Shown here: piece by piece, positions 6,613 through 12,581 of the stretch | Numbering within the stretch: position 1 is the stretch's first letter | Layout: each line of letters starts with the position of its first letter | Source of the DNA: Bacteroidetes bacterium GWA2_31_9b | GTDB taxonomy: Bacteria > Bacteroidota > Bacteroidia > Bacteroidales > UBA12077 | NCBI GenBank assembly: GCA_001769005.1 | Contig: MENE01000167.1 | Coordinates: 1 to 13,068, forward strand | Direction: 5' to 3' | DNA length: 13,068 bases | Notes under the pieces: generated by a model | Seen by the model: only the letters and a program-made list of their open reading frames with translations | Databases searched by the model: none | Told to the model about the DNA's origin: nothing | Translations under genes and position numbers: made by a program

Positions 6613-8163
6613 TTATCTTTCTTCTTCGAATGTATTTCTGATTTTAATACCATTCACTTTAAATTCAGTATTGTTTCTATATTGAACAACAATAAAATGA
6701 TCGCCTGATTCTTTATATTTTACCCATGATTTTACTTTTAATCCGTCGCTATAATATCGCTCTTCGTAAATTTTTCCACTAGGATAATAATATTCATGTT
6801 TCCCGTCAGGATTGCCTTGAACATAATGTCCTTTAAAAAATAAATTTCCATTTGTAAAAAATTGTTGCCATAAACCATCTTTCTGGTCGTTTGAATAATT
6901 TCCTGTTGAAATCATATCTCCAACTTTAAAAAACCATTTGCCTTCTTTGTTACCCTGAATGTATAGTCCTTTTGCGATTGTATCGCCACTCTCTTCAAAT
7001 TCTATCGATTCGCCATCAGACAACCCCAATAAAAAATATTCTTCAAGCAACAGGCCTCCATTCTCGAAATACCAGCTCCATAATCCGGTTAGTTTTCCAT
7101 TTGAATAATTTCCTGTTTGCTGAATAGTTCCTTTTTTATGATAATAAATCCATTTGCCATCTTTCTTGTCGTTTTTATATTGGCCAGTACTTTTAACTTT
7201 TCCATTTTCATAATACTCAACCCATTTGCCATTTTTTGATCCATCGGTATTAATTATTCCATTAGCAATTAAAGTACCTTTTAAATCGTATGTTTTGGAT
7301 TGTATTACTTCACCTTTTTTATTAAACGTACGATGAGTCCCAACGGGAGTATCAAAAAGATAACCACCTTGAAAAACTAAACTTCCATCAGAATCATATT
7401 CTTCTTTAATTTCAACACTATTTTCATCAAACGTTGAATCCTGAACTATTTCGTCGTTTTTGTATCTGAGAGTATTTATTAAAAATCCATTTTTATCGTA
7501 TGTTTTAACATATCCATTTAGTTTGCCGTTAACATATGTTTTTTCTTCAATTAGTTTTCCTTCTTTATCAAAGATCTTCCAAACACCATCTTTTTGCCCT
7601 GATAAATTAAATCGGTTAATATTTTCATAAAAAATAACATCATTATTTCTGTATCTGTAAATTGAACTAATTATTCCATTGATATTGTATTCATATGCAA
7701 TTCCATTTTTTTTGTCATCAGTAAATGGAATTTCGGTTTTAATTTTTCCATCAGGATAATAAAAATATGAAATGCCGTTTCTTAATCCATTTAAATACAA
7801 TTCTTTTGATTTTATTCTATTTCTATTTTCATTATCAGAAAAGTATTTGTAGTTATATCCATTCTTTTTTCCATCGAAGTAATTTATTTTTTCTGATGTA
7901 TCGCCTAACTCGTTATAAAATATCCAAATACTATCTAATTTATTATTTACCCATTTTCCCTCAGATTTTTTAATTCCGGAAACATAAGAAGATTTCCAAA
8001 ATCCATCGGGTTTGTCATTTTTTAAAAAACCCTCACTTGCAATAATTCCATTTTTATACACATATTTTTTATACACAATTTGATTTTCAGAAATTATATT
8101 CTGGGAAAAATTTAAAATTGAATGAAATAGTAAAATGAAAGTATAAACTAATTTTTTAATCAT
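6613..8163 (-). CDS. Exported MORN-like (YwqK-type) repeat protein
   Basis: Residues 1-20 form a signal peptide (hydrophobic core, then NFSQ), so the protein should enter the periplasm or go further. The rest, to residue 516, is almost entirely about 16 degenerate tandem units of roughly 20-30 residues with the pattern (N/D)GxWxxYxxxG. Examples are DGVWKIFDKEG, NGKWVEYYENG, DGKWIYYHKKG, TGLWSWYFENG and DGLWQQFFTNG. This is the MORN-variant repeat of the YwqK/'toxin-antitoxin system YwqK antitoxin' family. Despite that label, no toxin gene is nearby and I do not infer a toxin-antitoxin role. Such proteins are abundant in Bacteroidota; the function is unknown and a binding or scaffold role at the envelope is a guess. 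It begins just after the nadA terminator and is followed by ruvB after 30 bases. Confidence 0.85.
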   Translation of the reverse strand: MIKKLVYTFILLFHSILNFSQNIISENQIVYKKYVYKNGIIASEGFLKNDKPDGFWKSSYVSGIKKSEGKWVNNKLDSIWIFYNELGDTSEKINYFDGKKNGYNYKYFSDNENRNRIKSKELYLNGLRNGISYFYYPDGKIKTEIPFTDDKKNGIAYEYNINGIISSIYRYRNNDVIFYENINRFNLSGQKDGVWKIFDKEGKLIEEKTYVNGKLNGYVKTYDKNGFLINTLRYKNDEIVQDSTFDENSVEIKEEYDSDGSLVFQGGYLFDTPVGTHRTFNKKGEVIQSKTYDLKGTLIANGIINTDGSKNGKWVEYYENGKVKSTGQYKNDKKDGKWIYYHKKGTIQQTGNYSNGKLTGLWSWYFENGGLLLEEYFLLGLSDGESIEFEESGDTIAKGLYIQGNKEGKWFFKVGDMISTGNYSNDQKDGLWQQFFTNGNLFFKGHYVQGNPDGKHEYYYPSGKIYEERYYSDGLKVKSWVKYKESGDHFIVVQYRNNTEFKVNGIKIRNTFEEER

Positions 8164-8193
8164 ATTCTAAATAATCGAGATCGATAAATATAT

Positions 8194-8222
8194 AAAAAAA
8201 GCAGGAAGATTATCCTGCTTTT
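8194..8222 (-). terminator. Rho-independent terminator of nadA
   Basis: A perfect 10-bp inverted repeat, AAAAGCAGGA (8197-8206) with TCCTGCTTTT (8213-8222), has a 6-nt loop. On the minus strand the stem is followed by a run of seven T (complement of 8194-8200). It overlaps the nadA stop codon (8221-8223) by two bases and separates nadA from the repeat-protein gene. The plus strand has only four T after the stem, so the element is mainly one-directional. Confidence 0.88.
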
Positions 8223-9156
8223 AGAGATTCAATTTTTTAGAAATTTCGAGCATTTTATCTATTGATTTTTTTGCTTTAATCATTATTTCTTCTTCTAAAA
8301 TAATTTCCGGTTTTTCAGATTTTAATGTATCGTATATTTTTTTAATAGTAATTAGTTTCATGAAATTACAATCATTACAACCGCAAGTTGAATCTTTAGG
8401 TGGTGCAACTATAAATAATTTTTGAGAATTTTCTTTTTTCATTTGATGAATTATTCCTGATTCTGTTGCAACAATATATTCCATTGAATTATCAGTAGTT
8501 GTAAATTTTAAAAGTGCAGCTGTAGAACCAATAAAATCGGAAATAAGTTGAACAGGTTTTTGACATTCGGGATGCGAAATTACTTTTGCTTGAGGATGCA
8601 GCTTTTTTAACTTTATTATTTCTTCAACTGAAAATTCTTCATGAACATGACATGCTCCATTCCAAATAACCATATTTCTTCCAGTCATTCTGTTAATGTA
8701 ATTTCCTAGATTTCTATCTGGTGCGAAAATAATTTTTTGTTCTTTAGGTAATGAATTAACAATTCCTAAAGCATTTGTTGATGTACAACAAATATCGGTT
8801 AGAGTTTTAATTTTTGCTGTAGTATTAACATATGATATAACCAAATGATCAGGATGTTTTGAAATAAATTCTTTAAATTCATCGTATGGACAAGAATCAG
8901 CTAAAGAACAACCGGCATTAATATCAGGAATTAACACTTTACTTTTTGGTGCAAGAATTTTTGCTGTTTCAGCCATAAAATTAACACCTGCAAATAAAAT
9001 TATGTCAGCTTTTGTTTCAGCAGCTTTTTGTGATAATGCTAAACTATCACCAACAAAATCAGCTATATCCTGTATATCGGCTGTTTGATAATAATGAGCT
9101 AATATAATTGCATTCTTTTCTTTTTTGAGATTTTCTATTTCTTTTAAAATATCCAT
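8221..9156 (-). CDS. nadA: Quinolinate synthase
   Basis: Cytoplasmic [4Fe-4S] enzyme that condenses iminoaspartate with dihydroxyacetone phosphate to quinolinate in de novo NAD synthesis. I place the start at 9156 (311 residues, MDILKEIENL), which matches the usual family start. An in-frame upstream ATG at 9192 would add 12 lysine/asparagine-rich residues with no family support. The three cluster cysteines are Cys83 (AGCSLAD), Cys169 (NGACHVHEEF) and Cys263 (last Cys of CGCNDCNFMKL). Substrate-site stretches ILAHYYQ, FVGDS, GVNFMAETA, SHPEC and ATESG are also present. nadB and nadC are not in the window, so the pathway is split on the chromosome or they lie elsewhere. It is closed by its own terminator and read away from the 680-bp AT-rich gap. 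Confidence 0.96.
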   Translation of the reverse strand: MDILKEIENLKKEKNAIILAHYYQTADIQDIADFVGDSLALSQKAAETKADIILFAGVNFMAETAKILAPKSKVLIPDINAGCSLADSCPYDEFKEFISKHPDHLVISYVNTTAKIKTLTDICCTSTNALGIVNSLPKEQKIIFAPDRNLGNYINRMTGRNMVIWNGACHVHEEFSVEEIIKLKKLHPQAKVISHPECQKPVQLISDFIGSTAALLKFTTTDNSMEYIVATESGIIHQMKKENSQKLFIVAPPKDSTCGCNDCNFMKLITIKKIYDTLKSEKPEIILEEEIMIKAKKSIDKMLEISKKLNL

Positions 9157-9252
9157 ATTTATCTTTTTGTTATTCTTTAATCTTATGAACACACATTATA
9201 CTATTATATATATTTAATAATTTAATAATAATATATGATAATAATAATATCC

Positions 9253-9602
9253 TGTTAATACTGTTACTAAATAGTTTAAATTTTACTTGTTTTATAACTA
9301 ATTAAGAAGATGCTAATATTGTTTTAACAATAAATTTAAAATAATGTTTTTGATTTTAAATTAGTTACATTTCTTATTAACACTTGTTAATAGTGATTGA
9401 TCTTGATAAATTAATCAAACAAAAACTCTAAATTTATGTTAAAATACTGTTCACTAATTCCGTGTTAAAACTAAAAAAATAATTTTGATTTGTTTTTAAA
9501 TTTTATATATAGAAGCATCTTTATACAATACAAACATATTTTATAAAATTTTGTTGACTTTAATTAACATTAATTTAACAGTTATTGGTGAGTATATTAA
9601 CA
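9253..9602. repeat. Cluster of nine TTAACA/TGTTAA hexamers
   Basis: TTAACA occurs on the plus strand at 9324, 9377, 9564, 9575 and 9597 (first base), and as TGTTAA at 9253, 9385, 9437 and 9463. From base composition I would expect under one copy in this length. Read as nonamers, the copies resemble (T/G/A)(T/A)(A/T)TTAACA; the copy at 9374-9382 is TTATTAACA. The pair at 9375-9392 forms a 7-bp inverted repeat (TATTAAC/GTTAATA) with a 4-base spacer. The last three plus-strand copies are spaced 11 and 22 bp. This may be a protein-binding array; the protein is unknown. Confidence 0.6.
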
Positions 9603-9630
9603 ATTGATTTCAAAAAAGAAGAAATCAATT
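9602..9630. repeat. Perfect 10-bp inverted repeat with 9-base A-rich loop
   Basis: AATTGATTTC (9602-9611) is matched exactly by GAAATCAATT (9621-9630) around AAAAAAGAA. Neither strand has a T tract after the stem and no gene ends here, so it is not a normal terminator. It directly adjoins the last TTAACA copy. It could be an operator or a cruciform/hairpin element. Confidence 0.6.
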
Positions 9631-9808
9631 AAAATGTTTCAGATGAATAATTTAATGTTGAAATATATAAAAACTCTTTACAGTATGAATAATATATAAT
9701 TAAAAATCAAAACTATATACAAATACTTTACTTATATTTAAAAATCAATATTAATGTATTATAAATATTAAATAATTGAAAACAGAATACAATTTTAATT
9801 ATAATAGT

Positions 9809-9816
9809 TAAATTTG
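9809..9816 (+). promoter_or_regulatory. Candidate -7 box for rpiB
   Basis: TAAATTTG is an exact TAnnTTTG match, 19 bases before the rpiB start codon, giving a very short leader. The only upstream TTG (9776-9778) is about 30 bases away, so no standard -33 element is seen. Confidence 0.35.
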
Positions 9817-9835
9817 AAATACAAAATTAATTAAA

Positions 9836-10291
9836 ATGGAAAATAAACAATTAAATATAAAACTAGCTATTGCTTGTGATCATGCCGGATTTGATTTTAA
9901 GGAAGATATTAAAACCTATTTAGAAAAAAAGGGATATATAATAAAAGATTTTGGAACTTATTCAAATGAAAGTACAGATTATCCGGATTATGCACATCCA
10001 CTTGCCGAAGCTGTAGAAAAAGGAAATTATTTATTTGGAATAACTTTATGTGGAAGTGGAAATGGAATTAACATGACAGCAAATAAGCATCAAGGTATTC
10101 GTGCAGCTTTATGTTGGAATGTAGAAATATCTGAATTAGCAAGATTACATAATAATGCAAATGTTTGTTCAATTCCAGCACGTTTTGTAAATATTGATTT
10201 AGCAAAAAAAATTATTGATATATTTTTAACTACTAAATTTGAGGGAGGAAGACATTTACAACGAATTGAAAAAATCCCTGTAAAAAAATAG
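9836..10291 (+). CDS. rpiB: Ribose-5-phosphate isomerase B
   Basis: Cytoplasmic enzyme of the non-oxidative pentose phosphate pathway that interconverts ribose 5-phosphate and ribulose 5-phosphate. The RpiB/LacAB fold motifs are all present and line up with E. coli RpiB at an offset of six: Asp15/His16 (ACDHAG), base Cys72 in LCGSGNG, His105 in RLHNNANV, and phosphate-binding Arg139 and Arg143 in GGRHLQR. Ser74 stands where E. coli has Thr68, a conservative change. Having the active-site Cys places it with the E. coli type rather than the mycobacterial Glu type. The length of 151 residues is normal. An Rrf2-type regulator starts 17 bases after the stop and is probably in the same transcript. 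An allose-phosphate isomerase role is possible in this family, but no allose genes are nearby. Confidence 0.95.
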   Translation: MENKQLNIKLAIACDHAGFDFKEDIKTYLEKKGYIIKDFGTYSNESTDYPDYAHPLAEAVEKGNYLFGITLCGSGNGINMTANKHQGIRAALCWNVEISELARLHNNANVCSIPARFVNIDLAKKIIDIFLTTKFEGGRHLQRIEKIPVKK

Positions 10292-10308
10292 CATTAATAA
10301 AAAATATT

Positions 10309-10752
10309 ATGTTATCGAATACATGCAAATATGCGATAAGATCTGTAATTTTTTTATCAATAAACAATAGTGAAAACAAGAAAATTGGAATAAAGGAGAT
10401 TTCGAAAGAATTGAATATTCCTAGTCCATTTTTAGGAAAAATATTACAGATTCTTGCTAAACATAAATTATTAAATTCTACAAAAGGTCCTAATGGTGGA
10501 TTTAGCCTAGCTAAACCCGCTAATGAAATTTCTCTATTAAATATTATTGAAATTATTGATGGCCTAGATCTTTTTACGAATTGTATAATTGGTTTGAGAA
10601 CATGTAAACAAACAGGAAATATTGATTTACATTGCCCCATACATAGTAGATATAAACCTATAGGTATTCAACTTTACGAATTATTTAATTCAGAAAGTAT
10701 TGAAAATTTGAAAAACGAAATTTTAGATTCGAATGGTAAAATAGGATTATAA
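10309..10752 (+). CDS. Rrf2-family transcriptional regulator with three cysteines
   Basis: Small dimeric winged-helix repressor/activator of the Rrf2 family (IscR, NsrR, CymR, RsrR). The N-terminal half carries the family recognition region SPFLGKILQILAKHKLL (39-55), followed by the wing KGPNGGFSLAKP (59-70). Cys92, Cys99 and Cys109 (TNC...TCK...HCP) lie where IscR and NsrR bind an Fe-S cluster. The gaps (six and nine residues) differ from IscR (five and five), so the cluster type or even its presence is unsure. At 147 residues it is of normal length. It follows rpiB by 17 bases and may autoregulate that unit or act on distant Fe-S or redox genes. Its stop overlaps that of the convergent VanZ-like gene in TTATAA, with no terminator hairpin visible. 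Confidence 0.92.
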   Translation: MLSNTCKYAIRSVIFLSINNSENKKIGIKEISKELNIPSPFLGKILQILAKHKLLNSTKGPNGGFSLAKPANEISLLNIIEIIDGLDLFTNCIIGLRTCKQTGNIDLHCPIHSRYKPIGIQLYELFNSESIENLKNEILDSNGKIGL

Positions 10753-11133
10753 CCACTTACTAATTTTCAATTTTAAAATAAATGGAAATAGGAAAAAACC
10801 ACAAATTGCTCCTAAACAATTTGAAATAAAATCAAGATATTCGGCTGATCTGTCTAATGTTACTACAAATTGCATTAATTCCAAAAATAATCCGTATCCA
10901 AAAACACATATTAATGCAATAATTTTTTTCGAACTTACTAAAGTTGAATTTGTTTTATACATTGACGAAAACAACAGAACGGTAAGTATAAAATATAACA
11001 TAAAATGAATTATCTTATCAATGTTTGGAATACTTAAAAATGGAATTTTATTTAGTTCACTTGAAGATGAAATACTTCCAATAAAAATTATAAGTGCAAA
11101 AATAATCGGTTTCCAAAATTTTAATAAAATCAT
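10747..11133 (-). CDS. VanZ-like integral membrane protein
   Basis: A 128-residue protein with about four hydrophobic segments (roughly 8-22, 41-58, 70-90 and 103-121), fitting a small inner-membrane protein. VanZ-family signature positions are visible: DKIIHF (39-44), then Glu85 and Gln88 in LELMQF, Arg95, Asp101 and Asn105 in LDFISN, and Gly108. The family is named for a teicoplanin-resistance accessory gene, but most members, including those in Bacteroidota, have unknown function, and no other glycopeptide-resistance genes are present. I do not infer resistance. It converges on the Rrf2 gene with a 6-base overlap. The parS-containing gap lies upstream. Confidence 0.78.
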   Translation of the reverse strand: MILLKFWKPIIFALIIFIGSISSSSELNKIPFLSIPNIDKIIHFMLYFILTVLLFSSMYKTNSTLVSSKKIIALICVFGYGLFLELMQFVVTLDRSAEYLDFISNCLGAICGFFLFPFILKLKISKWL

Positions 11134-11426
11134 AAAAATTTATTAATTAATAGTGTAAAGTTTTTCAAATTAATATCGAATATTTATCAAAAAGAAAAAT
11201 TTGAGTAAATGTTTATAAAATTTTAATAAACTGAAAGAAATTTTATTATTTATAGAGCTGATGTTCATAAAGTTAAGGCAAATTGTTAATAACCGTGCAT
11301 TGTTTCACGTGGAACAGTTTTTCTTTGATTTTCCTCATTATTAGCAGGGTATAAATTAATATTTTCAGGTCAAATATATTCGTTTTTTTTAAGTAAATTA
11401 ACTCATTAAATAAATTTAAATTATAT
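11134..11426. other. Divergent intergenic region containing parS
   Basis: This 293-bp AT-rich gap lies between the VanZ-like gene (minus) and hemW (plus). Apart from the parS-like site at 11301-11316 and a TGTTAATAA sequence (11284-11292) just before it, I see no gene, hairpin or exact TAnnTTTG box. The promoters of both flanking genes must be here but could not be placed. Confidence 0.6.
11301..11316. other. parS chromosome-partitioning (ParB-binding) site
   Basis: TGTTTCACGTGGAACA differs from the bacterial parS consensus TGTTTCACGTGAAACA at one base, and that base is at a degenerate position (TGTTnCACGTGnAACA fits fully). ParB loads on such sites and spreads to organise and segregate the origin region. 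It lies in a gene-free gap, which favours a functional site over coding coincidence. parA and parB are not in the window. Confidence 0.85.
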
Positions 11427-12554
11427 ATGGCCGGTATTTATATTCATATTCCATTTTGTAAAAATAAATGTGCGTATTGTGATTTTTTTTCAATTTCAAA
11501 TTTTAAACAAAAAGATGATTTTTTAAAAGCTCTTTTAATTGAATTGGAATTGCAGAAAAAATATTTGCAAAATGAGAATATCGATACAATTTATTTTGGT
11601 GGAGGAACTCCAACAGTTTTAAATAGAAATGAACTGCAAAATATTTTAAAAACCATTTATACAATTTTTTCAATAAGTGTAAATCCAGAAATAACAATCG
11701 AAGCAAATCCGGATGATTTAAATGAAAACTCTTTAAAAGAATTAAAAAATATTGGTATAAACCGTTTGAGTATTGGTGTGCAATCGTTTAATGACACAGA
11801 TTTAAAACTTATGAAAAGGAGACACAACTCTGAACAAGCTAAAAAAGTTATCCTAACTGCTCAAGAAGTTGGTTTTGATAATTTAAGTGTCGATTTAATT
11901 TATGGTTTACCAAATATGTTACTTGCCGACCTGGAAAGAAATATTGATATTTTACTCAATTTAAATATTCAACATATTTCAGCATATCATTTAACTATTG
12001 AACCTAAAACTGTTTTTAAAAAATTATACGATTCCAATAAAATAAATTTACCAACAGAAGAAGAAAGTGTAAATCAATTTAAATTAATTGTTGAAAAGAC
12101 AAAAAATTCAAAATTTATACATTACGAAATTTCAAATTTTGCAAAAGAGGGATTTATCTCAAGGCATAATTCAAATTACTGGAAGCAAATTAAATATTTA
12201 GGTGTAGGTCCATCTGCACATTCATACAATTTAACCTCGCGACAATGGAATATTTCAAATCTAAATGAGTATATCTTCGAGATAAGCAAAGGAAATATAC
12301 CATTCGAAAAAGAAAGCCTAACAACAACAGATAGATACAACGATTATATTGTAACATCGTTGCGTACCATGTGGGGTATAAATTTGAGTACTATTGAAAA
12401 AGAATACGGAAAATTGTATTTTGAATTTATTTTAAAAGAAATAAAACCATTTATTAAATCAAATCTATTGATAGAAAATAATGATACATTTACTTTAAGC
12501 AACGAAGGGAAATTTTTATCCGATCAAATTGTTCGAGCATTAATTTATATTTAA
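11427..12554 (+). CDS. hemW: Radical SAM protein HemW (heme chaperone, HemN-like)
   Basis: Radical SAM protein of the HemW group, proposed to insert heme into respiratory proteins; it was long annotated as oxygen-independent coproporphyrinogen III oxidase. The [4Fe-4S] motif PFCKNKCAYCDF gives Cys11, Cys15 and Cys18. GGGTP (58-62) is the SAM-binding loop. RHNSNYW, with HNSNYW at 247-252, is the HNxxYW signature that separates HemW from true HemN, and the segment YLGVGPSAHSY follows it. HemN's N-terminal extension and CxxxCxxCxC pattern are missing, supporting HemW. The length of 375 residues is normal. The start at 11427 (MAGIYIHIPFC) places the cluster motif at the usual distance. A PAS-domain gene follows after 27 bases and may be co-transcribed. 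Confidence 0.94.
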   Translation: MAGIYIHIPFCKNKCAYCDFFSISNFKQKDDFLKALLIELELQKKYLQNENIDTIYFGGGTPTVLNRNELQNILKTIYTIFSISVNPEITIEANPDDLNENSLKELKNIGINRLSIGVQSFNDTDLKLMKRRHNSEQAKKVILTAQEVGFDNLSVDLIYGLPNMLLADLERNIDILLNLNIQHISAYHLTIEPKTVFKKLYDSNKINLPTEEESVNQFKLIVEKTKNSKFIHYEISNFAKEGFISRHNSNYWKQIKYLGVGPSAHSYNLTSRQWNISNLNEYIFEISKGNIPFEKESLTTTDRYNDYIVTSLRTMWGINLSTIEKEYGKLYFEFILKEIKPFIKSNLLIENNDTFTLSNEGKFLSDQIVRALIYI

Positions 12555-12581
12555 CTTTTTAAATTCATAATAATTCAATTC

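Larger units (their letters stand above)
9157..9835. other. Long AT-rich gene-free region between divergent nadA and rpiB
   Basis: About 680 bp without a credible reading frame; by hand count about 15% G+C, well below the flanking genes. From left to right: a near-pure A/T stretch with AAT/ATT runs (about 9202-9250, one G or C), the TTAACA repeat cluster (9253-9602), a perfect inverted repeat (9602-9630), then unstructured AT-rich DNA up to the rpiB promoter box. I find no tRNA, no riboswitch-like fold and no canonical DnaA box TTATCCACA; the nearest is TTATACAAT at 9521-9529, with two mismatches. It is far longer than the two ordinary promoters would need. Confidence 0.8.

Noticed and set aside
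6613..8163. Antitoxin of a toxin-antitoxin pair, as the YwqK family label suggests
   Set aside because: The protein has a signal peptide and no toxin-like small gene lies beside it; the label is a family name, not evidence of function.
9403..9418. TTGAT-N6-ATCAA as an FNR/CRP operator
   Set aside because: FNR-type sites have four bases between half-sites; the six here do not fit and the arms do not extend further.
9521..9529. TTATACAAT as a DnaA box
   Set aside because: Two mismatches at the conserved 3' end relative to TTATnCACA; in DNA this AT-rich such matches are expected by chance.
9157..9835. Small RNA gene or riboswitch in the long gap
   Set aside because: At about 15% G+C there is no stable multi-stem fold, no terminator and no recognisable conserved RNA motif; only one isolated hairpin is present.
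10233..10640. Open frame of 135 codons on the minus strand across the rpiB-Rrf2 junction
   Set aside because: It overlaps two strongly supported genes, has no motif, and its hydrophobic look is explained by the reverse of Lys/Asn/Ile codons.
10747..11133. Glycopeptide resistance determinant (vanZ)
   Set aside because: Only the general VanZ-like membrane fold is seen, with no vanHAX, regulator or mobile-element context.
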